NCBI GenBank assembly: GCA_017311185.1
Contig: JAESUZ010003110.1
Span: 620,001 to 684,000, forward strand
Source of the DNA: Proteles cristata cristata
Lineage: Eukaryota; Chordata; Mammalia; Carnivora; Hyaenidae
Direction: 5' to 3'
Length of the DNA stretch: 64,000 nucleotides
Shown: in pieces, positions 21,233 to 32,341 of the stretch
How positions within the stretch are numbered: position 1 is the stretch's first letter
Layout: each line of letters begins with the position of its first letter
The notes under the pieces: model-generated
The model's database searches: none
Told to the model about the DNA's origin: nothing
What the model saw: the letters and a program-made list of their open reading frames with translations, nothing else
Translations under genes and position numbers: made by a program

Positions 21233-22121
21233 AAAGGATTTATATTTCTGACCCGGATAAAAGGAGAATCAATATATGTATAAGGAAAAGACCACAAACC
21301 AGCAGAAAAACATGAAAAATGTTCCAAATATTTGAAGTGGTCCAGCTTTTCCACCTTTTCTTTTATATACTTTGGGTTTTGTATATAACTTTTCAAAAAT
21401 ATATATTATATTATTCAAAATGTGTACTTCCACACACACGCACCCAAGAAAACACATCTGACAAGTGCCCGCAAGAAAGTTCTTTCTTTCCTGAAGCGAG
21501 TCTAGGAGTCTCAAAAAAGAATGGAGTTAGAGAAAAGAGGGAAGAGACAAACTGTGTGTCCACAGTAGCCAATGAAACACCAGAGATAAATAAATTCAGC
21601 ATTCTGGCATCTGTGGTCCCTGAGCGACTAGACTATAGATGAAATTAATGAGGAGAACCACCCATCACAAACCATAGCACCGGGCGAGGGAGACACAAGG
21701 AGAGCGCAAGGCTGAAGCTCTGTCAAAACCAAAGTGTCAGAATAGCTCGTGTAAAATATCTCCCAAAGGAATTTTCAGCCCTTCATAGGACACGGTGGTC
21801 TCTGTAATCTCATTCATAATGTTTGCCTTGGCAGAGGTTCTAAACCACAAAAACATCTGTAGAGAAGGAAGCGACTGATTTCAATGAAACCATTCTGGAA
21901 ACTTCTCACACATTCAGAGCAATTTCATGCGAGGACAATGCAGTTAATGTTACGCACTAGAAGAACAGTCTCTCGGTCAGCAGCGCCGGCCGGTCACGCC
22001 CTCTCCCTGTCCACGTGCAAGTGCAAGAGGGAGAGAAAGGGAGGGGGCGCTCAGAGACGGAGGGCAGGAGAGATGAACAATTTCAGGAGCACAGCCAATT
22101 ATACAGGCTGGTTTTAATTTT
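21233..22121. other. Unique sequence with CTCF-like motif; no gene seen
   Basis: No repeat recognised between the L1 and the next SINE. Holds a 'ggagggggcgctc' motif (see separate entry). Confidence 0.45.
22040..22053 (+). promoter_or_regulatory. CTCF-like motif
   Basis: 'gggagggggcgctc' matches the AGGGGGCGCT core of the CTCF consensus. The upstream CCA part of the motif is missing, so this is only a candidate. Confidence 0.3.
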
Positions 22122-22136
22122 GAAACTAATGCTTAA

Positions 22137-22361
22137 GGGGCGCCTGGGTGGCTTAGTCGGTTAAGCGTCCGACTTCCGCTTAGGTCATGATCTCGCGGTT
22201 CGTGGGTTCGGGCCCCGCATCAGGCTCTGTGCTGACTGCCAGCTCAGAGCCTGGAGCCTGTTTCAGTATGTGACTCCCTCTCTCTCGGACCCTCCCCTGT
22301 TCACGCTGTCTCTCTCTCTCTCCTAGAAGTGAATAAAACATTAAAAAAAAAAAAAAAGAAA
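22137..22361 (+). mobile_element. CanSINE, plus strand, recent
   Basis: Near-consensus head ('ggggcgcctgggtggcttagtcgg'). The perfect 15-bp target-site duplication 'gaaactaatgcttaa' lies at 22,122-22,136 and 22,362-22,376. B box variant 'gggttcgggccccgc'. Confidence 0.98.
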
Positions 22362-22509
22362 GAAACTAATGCTTAAATACCTGTGGTATTGCCTTCAGCT
22401 CTCTGGAAACTACAGTGTAATTAGGTTCACTCAACTTAATTTAAAACATGTCCAGTCATTAAAATTTTTCTTGATCCAGCCAAGTTATTACACATACAAA
22501 CACACACAA

Positions 22510-22539
22510 GCACACACACACACACACGTGCGCGCGCGT
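22510..22539 (+). repeat. (CA)n(CG)n microsatellite
   Basis: CA units pass into 'cgtgcgcgcgcgt' with strict purine/pyrimidine alternation over 30 bases. Z-DNA candidate. Confidence 0.93.
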
Positions 22540-24657
22540 TCAGATCTCTAAGCCAAAAGTACATCAAGTCCCCAAGAAATAGCAAAAACACGTCCCTGCT
22601 CTTCAGAAACCACGCTTGTGTTTCATGACCTTCCTTAAAGATAATGTTCTCACGATTAATTAATTTATGAATAGCCCCCCCATGCACAACAGGTTCTATG
22701 CAAATTCTTGAGCTTTTAAATTATACTGTTAATGAAAGCAAATAAAGGCAGTTAAAAGGCAATTTGCTCAATTGGTGTTAATATTTAAGCACAGCATGTG
22801 TAAAAACAAGATCACAGAATTCAGTTTTTACCAAGAAAACTTTAACCCAACTTCATTTCCAAAAGATCAGACGCGTTACCAAGAACCTTTTTTCCCCTTA
22901 CCCTTTAGCATCAGGTAATGAGGCTTTTTATTAAGTAAATATTTCACATTAACCTCATCAGTTTCTATCACTTAGAAATTCCAGTCTATAAAATCAAATC
23001 AGCTTAATCATGTTTAGATTAGATCCTGCATCCTGAAGGCAAACTCAATTGTTTATATCTTCCCTCTGCTTGGCACACTTGAGCACCGAGATTCCAAACG
23101 TGTGAGAGTAACAGCAAGGTTTAGGCCAAGGCCCTGTTCCTGGGCTCTCCCCTGATGCCCGACCCTTTTTCCTAGGACCTGGGCCCCCAAAACCAGCTCG
23201 CCAGTCTCGGCACTACTGCCAGCTCTTTCCAGAGAGCTCACACAAAGGCCCTCGAGGTTTCCTGGCTGCTGTGCCCAGAATCCCCTCCAGAGAGGTCCGA
23301 TCGGCAACACCTCACTGCTCCTGGTGACCCCAGATTACTTCTTAGGGGCAGTCTGGGCTGCAGAAGACTGCTTTCGCCCCGCTCTGCATCTAGGTAAAGT
23401 ACCCCCAATCTCCCAGAAAGCCTGAGACTCTCAAATAAGAGAGAAATGGGGAGGGGGTGGACACCAAGGGTCCCCACCAAGGACCCTCCGCACCCTGCAG
23501 CTCACACATGCACCCACTGTTCTCCCACACTCTTCACTCCCCTTCCTCTGGGAGTCTGGCGCCCTCAAAACACAGCATTTGAAAGTAGTGCGATTTTTCA
23601 TAGGACGTTGAAGATCCTTCAAGTACTTGATGGCGGGGCTCCCTCCTGAAGTCCTCACACAGCCTCTCCGGCTCCTTCCCCCCAGTCCCGGCTCTTCTAG
23701 CACAACTCCGCTGGCCTCACTGCTCTGCCCAGCTGTTCAGCTGAACCACGGAGCCTATGCTTTCCTTCCACGTGTCGAGCCGCCTTCCAGAGCCAAGGCC
23801 TGGAGAGCGCCAGCCCTGTCTGCACCTCCCCAGCCCCTGCCAGGGAACCCCCTAGCAGAACACCCCCAGGACAGCCTTCTCTCCAAACTCCGAGGCTTGA
23901 TCCCTCCCCTCCCCCTCTCGCCTCCCCTCCCTCCCCCAGCCCTCCAAGCCTGCTTATCCCCAAACCATTTCTATTCGATTAAGGGGGCTGGCTGCTGCTC
24001 GGATGTTTACATTAGGCTCACTTCCAGGCCATAACCTGTCCTCGGGGTACACATTCCTGATCGGGGCAATGGAAAAAACTATGCAAAACATCTGGGCCTT
24101 TCTGTGCTCCCGACTCTGGCCTTGGGGAGCTCCATCAACCTCCAGGTCCCTGCAAGCGTGTGCAGCACCAGGGCTTGAGGGACAGGGAGTGGCTTCAAGG
24201 GTCGGAGATGCCAGGCAAGGCTGCGAAGAGGTTCAGGCTAAGTCAAAGATGGCCCGCCTCACAGCACAAAGAACTGATCTTACTCGGCACAGGCCAGTTA
24301 GTACTTCGGGGATTCAGGACTTTCCAAAAGGCCAGTTCAGAACGGAAACAGAGTTCCTTAGATGCTGCCACATTTAACTGGAGAGATACTACAAGGCCAA
24401 AGTGAGTCTTACTAGAAGAAGAAACAGACATCCCAATAGAGGGGACGTGCCCCACACCCTCCCCTTCCTCCTCCTGACTCCCTCCCATGGCCTCCCCTCC
24501 ATGAAGCCTTGGCTCAGGACAGCAAATGCATCAAGCCCCCACTTGGATCCACTGAAGAAGCCAACCACAGTTTGGTGAAGCCATTCTGGTCAGGAGCCCT
24601 TGTCTACCCATCAACAGTAAAGCCGGTCTATCCCAATATCCACAGAGAAAATCCATG

Positions 24658-24830
24658 AAGGCAGGAACACAGGCTAAGCAACTAGACAGACTTGGGTTTG
24701 ATTTCCAGTTACTCAACTTAAAAGCATGGGCTAACCATGCATGGTTGAATTTCTCTGGTGTACAAAGGAGGTGTCTCATCTGTAACACCGAAGGCCCGAT
24801 GGAATGAAGTAATGTGTACCAACGCTGAGC
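24658..24830 (+). mobile_element. MIR SINE relic
   Basis: 'agacttgggtttgatttccagttactcaactt' and 'gttgaatttctctggtgtacaaaggaggtgtctcatctgtaac' follow MIR order, with heavy decay. Confidence 0.55.
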
Positions 24831-24957
24831 CTGCCCCACCATAGGTGGTCACCCCCAGGAGGTCCCTGATACCTAAAGCCATCGCTGCCGCCACCATCTA
24901 GCCTCCTCAACCCCTATGGGCAATTTCCTAATAGCTGAGGTGTCTTGTAGAGAGTTG

Positions 24958-25021
24958 AGTGGGGAAGCGGGGAGAGGGAAGAGGAAGGGGAAGGGGGAAA
25001 GGGAAGGAGAAGGAGGGAGAC
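24958..25021 (+). repeat. Homopurine G/A-rich tract
   Basis: About 60 bases of almost pure G and A (gagtgggg, aagcgggga, gagggaagagg and so on to gaaggaggga), with only two pyrimidines. Low complexity; could form triplex DNA. Confidence 0.8.
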
Positions 25022-25901
25022 CAGCTCAAAGTTTCACAGTGACGTTAAAGAGAACTCCTTCCAGAACGAGGAAGCAGACAGCTATGACTGAGGAGACCCA
25101 CAAAGGGGCACATGGACACCAATTCCACTCGAAAACTAAGGTACAGTCACTGCTCCTGCAAACACAGAAGCCGGCTCACTGAGGCACGCCGGGCTTCTTC
25201 TAAAAAGGAAAGGACTAGAAAAACGGTTCCTAAGATGCTGGAGATAATAGGTGTCCTAGCTCGTGAGCCACTTCCTAACGGCTGCAAATATTTTGTACAC
25301 TCAGCTGCTCTCTGGGCCCTCTTTTGTCAGGGCCTGGGGTCTCTGCGCTGATGCTGGCCCCAAAAGGCCATTTGGGCTGCCATCTTACACACAGAAGTTT
25401 AAATAGCTCGATGAATGAACCCAGGAATTAATGAATGATAAAGCCGTACGGTCCCCCGCAGAAAACCCTCCCAGAGCCTTCTACAATGAATGCTTCCTAA
25501 GTACAGGCCAGCAGTAATAATAATGAAAGTGGGTGGGGGGGAAGGGGATCCCATTACAAGGCAGACTTACACGACAGAACAAAACCTGGTCCCCAATCTG
25601 CCACAGTGTTCTTTAGTCACACCAGGTTAATAGGAAAATCTCCCCAAATAGGACAGAAACAAACAAAAACCCTGTTGTACTGCACACGGTCTCCAGCCCT
25701 CTCGGTCTAGCTCCGCTCCTCCTGGACAAACATCTATCTCCAAGGTCATCTTCACCAACATATTACAGAACCAAGGGTACAGAACTGCCCCACGATGCAT
25801 GTGCATACGTCCACACCACAGGGTTGAGAAAAAGGGTTCCACACCCAGCCGCAGGGAGAGAAACAATCTTTACGTCACTTCTAATAAAGAACACAATTGT
25901 T

Positions 25902-26132
25902 GGGGGGAGGGGGCGCCTGGGTGCCTCAGTGAGTTAAGAGTCCGACTTCGGCTCAGGTCATGATCTCACGGTTCGTGGGTTTGAGCCCCGTGTCGGGCTC
26001 TGTGCTGACAGCTAGCTCAGAGCCTGGAGATTGCTTCGAATTCTTTGTCTCCCTTTCTCTCTGACGCTCCCCTGCTCGTGCTGCCTCTCTCTCTCAGAAA
26101 TAAATAAATAATTAAAAAATTTAAAAAAAAAA
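25902..26132 (+). mobile_element. CanSINE A of a shared-target pair, plus strand
   Basis: Complete copy with near-consensus head ('gggcgcctgggtgcctcag') and poly(A). It is flanked by 'aaagaacacaattgtt' at 25,886-25,901 and 26,133-26,148. Confidence 0.97.
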
Positions 26133-26148
26133 AAAGAACACAATTGTT

Positions 26149-26362
26149 GGGACACTGGGCTGGTGCAGGTGGTTAAGTGTCCAACTTTGGCTCAAGTCAT
26201 GATCTTGCGGCTGGTGGGTTTGAGCTCCATGTCCGGCTCTGTGTGGACAGCTCAGAGCCTGGGGCCTGCTTCAGATTCTGTGTCTCCCTCTCTCTCTCTC
26301 TGCCCCTCCCCTGTTCATACTCTGTCTCTCTCTCAAAAGATAAATAAACATTAAAAACAAAA
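26149..26362 (+). mobile_element. CanSINE B of a shared-target pair, plus strand
   Basis: Begins right after the middle target copy with a damaged head ('gacactgggctggtgcaggtggttaag'). It ends in 'aaataaacattaaaaacaaa', followed by a third copy of 'aaagaacacaattgtt' at 26,363-26,378. It differs from SINE A at many positions, so the pair is two insertions and not a duplication of one element. Confidence 0.96.
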
Positions 26363-26378
26363 AAAGAACACAATTGTT

Positions 26379-27343
26379 TTTCAGGGGTGGAAAACTTTAA
26401 CCATCATTTTGATAGGCTCAAAACTCATATTCTTTGGAGAAAAGACGCCAGGGGAGAGAGGATCCCTTTGAAAAGTGACCCGCCCGGATACCCAGAGAAG
26501 CCCTTGGCGGAGCTACTGGGTCTGTTCACTCCAAACAACCAGGGCTTTCGTTGTCAAGGAGGCCAGAGCAGGAGGAAACAGGGTTCACGTGAGAGTTAAA
26601 TTAGACCTAAACGCAAAGTAGTTTACAGCACGTTACCGGTCCATAAAGCCCTTCTCTGGACATCATCAGAACCCAATAACCAAGAAGACACAAGCAGACT
26701 TTGATGCAAGTTAGTGAGTCACATCATTCTCGAGGTCCCTCCAGGACCCGGGTCATAATCCAGCAGAGAAAATCCAAGAAGGCATGAGGAGAACAGGTAA
26801 GTGGGTCTCATTCAAGCTATCACCCTCGGTGGTAGAGAAACTACGGGCAAGTCACTGACCCCTCCAGAGCTCCACCCCCTTATCTACAAACTCAATGCGA
26901 TCCTCAGGACCCCTTCCACCTGGTGGCTGGGATCACTATACGTAACAGAGCTGTCTGAATCAGCCGCATGTGGATGGATGTGCGTGGACCTCTGTGCAGA
27001 CTCCTGCCCCTCCCCTCAAGCCCAACTGGTGAAGATAAGACTTGTCAACAGGACTGTTCTTTTCAAACATCCATCTTGTGGGCACTGGGCTATGAGGGTT
27101 GGTATGAAGGGTCAACTTCTGGGATCTGAGGAACCTCTGCAGAAAAGCAGACACATCTAAGATGAGGGGAATTCGCAACATCGTGGGTAGCGGTAAGGTG
27201 GGCTGTACTCCTTTTCGGTCCAAAAAGGGAAGGTGGTGAAATCAACCCTGGAACCAACGCAAGTAGGCTTCTCCTAGTGAATGTCCAAATGGAACCAGAG
27301 TGAAGCACCAGGGGTTTATTTTCTTTGCCATTTTCCCATCCAA
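26379..27343. other. Unique sequence with MIR relic; no gene seen
   Basis: Apart from the MIR fragment at about 26,815-26,930, nothing recognisable. No exon supported. Confidence 0.45.
26815..26930 (+). mobile_element. MIR SINE relic
   Basis: 'gggcaagtcactgacccctccagagctccacccccttatctacaaactc' follows the MIR core (GGGCAAGTCACTTAACCTCTCTGAGCCTCAGTTTCCTCATCTGTAAAATG). Confidence 0.62.
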
Positions 27344-27351
27344 CCCACCAT

Positions 27352-27556
27352 ATTTTTTTTTTTTTTTTAATGTTTGTTTATTTTTCAGAGAGAGAGAGAG
27401 GCAGAGACATAGACAGGTAAAGGGAGAGGAACCCAAGCGGGCTCTGCGCTATCAGCATGGAGCCCGACTCAGGACTCGATCCCACAAACCTCGAGATCAT
27501 GGCCTTGGCCAAAAATCAAGAGATGGACATTCAACCAACTGAGCACCCAAGCACTC
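27352..27556 (-). mobile_element. CanSINE, minus strand, diverged
   Basis: Poly(T) start, GA-rich tract, 'ggactcgatcccacaaacctcgagatcatgg' in place of the B box region, and head complement 'actgagcacccaagcactcc'. Target copies are uncertain ('cccaccata' against 'ctccaccgtaa'). Confidence 0.93.
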
Positions 27557-29516
27557 CTCCACCGTAACTGTTTTAAGGCAACACATGACCAGAGGCCCCG
27601 TGACCCCAGAAGAGAGTAAATAAAGCCACCTCCTCTTCACAGAAATGACATTTCAGAAAGGAGTGGCTGCCCTGTCACTGTTGAGAGTAGAAAGAGAAGG
27701 CAAGGCAGCCACACCACAAAGAGCGGCATTTTCCTCCTAACGACGCTTGGCCACTAAAGGTTAATACAGACTGGAGGGGTGGTGGGCGGAGGCGGATAGT
27801 GGGGGAACAGGAAAACATTATGCAATATTAGAATGCTACTTTTATTTTAAAAGCCATCATGTGTAAAGCATTAGTGTTTTTGAAATTGCATTCTTGAGTT
27901 AATTAAATGGACAATCTTTTATACATAAAAGTGAAAGAAAGCAATTAAAAGCTAAATGAAGAAAAACCGCCTTCCCCTGGTGCTCAGGGCTCCCCCAATC
28001 CCTTCGTATTAACATGGAGCAAAGACAAGGATCTCCCTGGCACCACTGTCCAAATGTCTCTTTTATGGCACCCATGGTGACAGTTTGAGAAGTATCTGTC
28101 TTCCTTCTAAGTTTACCTAGGAGACTGTCAGGCTGGGAGAAGGAAAGAGCCTCATCCAAGCGCACTTTATAAACAAACAAGAGAACTCAGAGAGGCCAGC
28201 TCTCTGGCTAGCATGAAACCAAAATACATACCACACCTCTTTTTTTTTTTTTTTTGTCACCTCCACCTAAAAACAGCCACACCCAGGGTTCTACCCAAGA
28301 GAATTAATTCTGAGCTTTGGGCTGCCCAGCCAGACCCAGCTCACAGGCTTGTCGGAAGAATCAGAGAGGTATGTTCAGAAATGAAGACCGAACTCCAGGA
28401 GGAAGTGCCTAAACATACTGCTGTATCCACCCGGCAATTGCCAAAACACCAGTGGTCTAAGTTTTTACAACAGGGTCTTTCCCCAGGTGGGGCGGATGGC
28501 TGCGGGTCAAGATGGTAGCCTCCCTGGCAAAGCGGGTCAGGGAAAAAAGCAAGGATGGTTGTCAATAGGGTAACCTACCGTGATCTCAGAGAAAAAAACA
28601 AATGACAAACTCCCCTTCTGATACCCAAGGGACTCAGTCCCATTACCCCAAGTGGTTGAGATGACTCTGGAGCCCCTACCAGAATGTCTCAACGATAAGA
28701 GCCTTGACCCTTCTCCTCGGCGTCAGCCGGAAGAAAAGCAAGAATCAGTCCATATCCGTTCAGCATGCGGTTTTCCAGCGTACAGGTGATGCGGACTCCA
28801 GAAAGACATTCCCTGTGTTGGAAGCGGGTGGTCCAAATGCCACAGTGAGTTGTGCCCACAGCCCGGGCCTGCTGATTTCCAGGCCACAAGAGTTCCCACC
28901 TCTTGGCTTCCAGAACGTCCATCCCTTCGTTGAATTTGACAGTCATCGGACAGAAATCTGGGGAACACTCAGCAAACCACAACCACATAGCACCAATCCA
29001 CTCTCCTGTCCCCGCTCGCCCTCTGCCCTGGTCACACGGAGCCTTCTGGGGACAGGGCTGACCGTGGCTGTTCTGGGGTACTTTCCTTCCCCTGCCTGCT
29101 GTGGAAAAAGGGGGTAGAATGGAAGAAAAGGCAAAGTAGAGATGGCCGGCCTTCTAGAAGAGAGCCACCCAAATCTGGGGTGCTGAGTGACCCTCCCCAG
29201 CTAACAGGCACTGGGTACAGGTGGGTACATGTCTGCTGGTTACTCACAAAGCTGTGATAAGCCACTCCCTGTTCTGTATCCTTTCTGCCTTGAAAGCAGG
29301 GACTTGACTGGGGCTAAACGAAGAGTAGAACCTGGGTAGTTCCCGGCTGTCTCTGCACATTCAACTGAGGATAAACCAAATCGTTTAAACCTCTACATAA
29401 TCCAAATGCATCACTATGGCAAAAGGCTGCTGCAGAGAGGCCCAAGCTGGCCTCAGTTCCCTTCTAGAATCCACCCTCGGCAAGTGTTCAAACCCGGCAC
29501 CTCGACGAAAATGCCC

Positions 29517-29541
29517 GGGAAGGAAGGAAGGAAGGAAGGAG
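29517..29541 (+). repeat. (GGAA)n microsatellite
   Basis: About six GGAA units. Such arrays bind ETS-family factors in general, but nothing here shows use. Confidence 0.9.
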
Positions 29542-30167
29542 AAAACTGGTGTGGACATCCCACAAATTCGATTATTCAGCCCACACGCAAGAAAGAATCG
29601 TTTGTTCAATTTCTCTTTGATTCCTCGGGCTCCAAACCCACACGCGGGTGTCAAGGAGGGGTGTTAAATAAGCCACCGAAATGAAGCTCCTTTGTGCGCC
29701 CCACTGCAGAGGCCTCCACGCCTCCCTTGGAGACAAGAACCCAGCATCGGGGGCTCTAGCCAAGCCCTCCCTCTGTTCTGCGGCCGAGCTCACCTTGGGC
29801 CCCAGCTCATGAAAGGAATTCAGGATGGGTTAAACGTTACCTCTATCTCCGCCCTGCATCTCCGAAACCATCTGATAAGGGCTACAGAAAACATCCTGTG
29901 TACAGAGAGTGAGATGCTGACACAGGGTGGGGGTGTTCCAACGACGTGGGGGCCGCAAGGAGTTAATTCCCCGAGAGATAGGGGCCCACTCTCTGGAAAG
30001 TTCAGCGAAAGCAGAGGGAAGAAAGATTCCACCCGCTGTTACATGTGGTTACCGAAACACAAACGCAAGCAGAGACTTCAGTGTCCCAAGGTTAAAAACA
30101 AAAAACAAAAAACAAAAACCCACCAAACCTCTTCGGTTCCTAACAGACGGTGCACATGTTAAAAAAC

Positions 30168-30204
30168 GGGGGGCGGGGGGGGGGCGGGGGAATGGGGAGG
30201 TGGG
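30168..30204 (+). repeat. G-rich tract, G-quadruplex candidate
   Basis: Runs of 6, 10 and 5 G separated by single C, then GGGG and GGG runs, within 37 bases. Confidence 0.7.
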
Positions 30205-31656
30205 AGTGTGTTTTAAGCAGAATGCTCAGCCAACCCGCAGCCCCTGGGCCGTCCCCGCCCTCTGTGCCCATCACCAAGTTATGGGCACTTTGCCGTGTCC
30301 CGGGCTGGGGGCGAGGTTCTGCCCCCTGCATTCCAACCCTTATTTAATTTCCCTCCCCACACAATCCAGTCCGCTCCCTCCTTCCTTCCACACAGGGCCT
30401 GGCCTCAAGGCAGGACAACGCTCACGATGACCTCAAAGCTCTCTCGGTCCCTGCGCCTTAACCTCACTAATCACAGCGCTGTGGCTCGAAGCGGGAATAA
30501 TTATCAACGCAACCGAGCACCGTTTCACAGCAGTAAAACAGTGCTTTCTGTTTCAGCATCGTTGCTACCATAATGCTCGCCTTCCAATAAGGCCTTTAAT
30601 GTTCCCAGCAGCTGAGGGGAGCCAGGCAGAATGGTCTGAACAGCGGCCACGTTTGAGCGGATCGGTTAACACGGGCACACGCCGAGGAAGGACGTCAGCT
30701 AACACTTCTGTCCCCACCTGACACCCGAGTGGCCCTGGGGACGGCTATGATCCACGTCAGGAAGCAGAGCCTTCAAGCCCAAGAAAGAAGCTGCTAGCAA
30801 AGCTCCAGGATCGGCCTTTTTGTTTTATTCTGGAATTGCCCCAGGCTCTCCTGCCCACAGAATTCTCCAGGCACCCCATAAGTAACAAATGCCCGTTCAC
30901 CTCTGGCTAAACCACACCTCAGGGGTACAGGACCACCCCAGGGCTATGGGCAGAAAGCATCCGTGTTCCTACGTAGGCCAGGATCACCCCAGGGGCACCA
31001 GTCTGAACATTTCCCAACGGTTTCATTTCCAGAAAGATGGGGGTGAGGAGTTGGGGGGAGGGACTGACTTACCTAGAAGAAAGAAAAATTTGAACAACTG
31101 ATTCCACCTTTTCCTTCCAACCACTGATGGATGAGGAACGTGATGGCCAATGACAAACCTTTCTCCTAAAAACCCCAGGGGGAAAAATTCACCCAGGATC
31201 CCGAGGACGGCCCGTGCATAAAAAGGCAAGAGCATGTTAGGAATAGCGGCTCAGCAGCCTCAAGCCCCAGGGAGCTTCACACCCAAACTCGGCTGCGCCT
31301 GGCTCACCAGGGCCTCACAGCCACAATGAGGAGGCTCTCCCAAAGCAGTTTTTAAGGAATTCTTTTTTCCTGGAAAGGGAAATTGCGACAGAGAGCAAGT
31401 CCGCAGGGTGAAGCCGCTGAGGCCCGCGCCTCCCGGGTCCGTGAAGGACATCCCAGCCACTGCTGATGGTGTGCAGTGCCAAACCCCAGCATGCCACTCG
31501 AGACCCACAACAGAGCTGGACACGGACCACCCACCCAAACAGGGGGATCAAAAGGAGGTCCCTGATGCTGTGGCCAAAAGGCAAGGGAAAATAACGACTC
31601 TGTCGAGGATTTCTGTCCCCTCCAGCGGCCCCTGATTTCATAAGGGAGAGAAACCG

Positions 31657-31877
31657 GGGCGCCTGGGTGGCTCAGTCAGTGTCCGACTTCAGCTCAGGTC
31701 ATGATCTCACGGTCTGCGGGTTCGAGCCCCGCATCGACGTTTGTGAGTTCGAGCCCCGCGTCAGCATACAAACTGACGGTGTGGAGCCTGACTGGGATTG
31801 TCTCTCTTTTTCTCCACCCCTCCCCCACTCCCCCACGTACACACTCTGTCTCTGAAAAATAAATAAACTTTCTTAAA
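31657..31877 (+). mobile_element. CanSINE with two B boxes and a damaged A-box region
   Basis: 'gttcgagcccc' occurs at 31,720-31,730 and again, 27 bases on, at 31,747-31,757. A normal CanSINE has one. The A-box side is 5 bases short: 'cagtcagtgtccgac' where other copies read 'cagtcagttaagcgtccgac'. The rest (body shortened, CT tract, 'aaaaataaataaac' tail) is ordinary. The change may be a replication slip or an exchange between two related copies. Confidence 0.95.
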
Positions 31878-31989
31878 AACTGAGCCACAGATATAAGAAT
31901 GCATCTCCACTGGGTGCAGTGACATGAAAAATACAAAGAAATAAAAGCAGGTCCTCTGGCCTCCAGGAGAAAAGAGCACAAAGGAACTA

Positions 31990-32133
31990 ACATTCGTTGT
32001 ACACAATAGTAGGAAAGACATCTACATATGTTTCTTCTCCTTTGATCCGCACAGTAACCCCACACCCATCTTACAGGGACCTCAGAAAGGGTTAAGCGAT
32101 CTGTCTAAGGACACACAATTATAAAGTGCCCAA
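31990..32133 (-). mobile_element. MIR SINE relic
   Basis: 'ctcctttgatccgcacagtaaccccacacccatcttacagggacctcagaaagggttaagcgatctgtctaaggacacacaattataaagtg' follows the minus-strand MIR core. The next CanSINE is inserted at its end. Confidence 0.75.
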
Positions 32134-32341
32134 GGGGCGTCCGGGTAGCTCAGTCAGTTGAGCGTCCAATCCCTGATTTTGGCTCAGGTCCTCACGATAT
32201 CATGGTCTTTAAGTTTGAGCCCCACTTCCGGCTCTGCATGGCCGGCACAGAGCCTGCTTGGCATTCTTTCTCTCTCCTTCTCTCTCTGCCCCTTCCCCCC
32301 TCCCATCTCTCTCCCCCAATAAATAAACATTTAGAGAAAAT
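32134..32341 (+). mobile_element. CanSINE, plus strand, diverged
   Basis: Head 'ggggcgtccgggtagctcagtcagttgagcg', B box 'agtttgagcccc'. Target copies 'ataaagtgccc' (32,121-32,131) and 'taaaaagtgccc' (32,341-32,352). Confidence 0.95.

Larger units (their letters stand above)
22377..25885. other. 3.5-kb CanSINE-free block, no gene seen
   Basis: The first 700 bases are A+T-rich with many TAATTA/TTAAT strings and an HNF1-like 'gttaatatttaag' (22,777-22,789). The remainder is G+C-rich with a pyrimidine-rich run (23,900-23,940), a purine-rich run (24,958-25,021) and one MIR relic. It looks like regulatory-type unique DNA, but this is inference from SINE absence and composition. Confidence 0.45.
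27557..31656. other. 4.1-kb CanSINE-free block, no gene seen
   Basis: Begins with A+T-rich, conserved-looking DNA (27,820-27,960, 'gagttaattaaatggacaat') and becomes G+C-rich. It contains a poly(T) at 28,238-28,254, a GGAA repeat at 29,517-29,541 and a G-quadruplex-like tract at 30,168-30,204. Overlapping open frames on both strands have no recognisable product. Confidence 0.45.

Noticed and set aside
22137..22220. Possible tRNA gene (A and B boxes)
   Set aside because: It is the tRNA-Lys-like head of a CanSINE with a full SINE body, poly(A) tail and target-site duplication. The other SINE heads are the same case.
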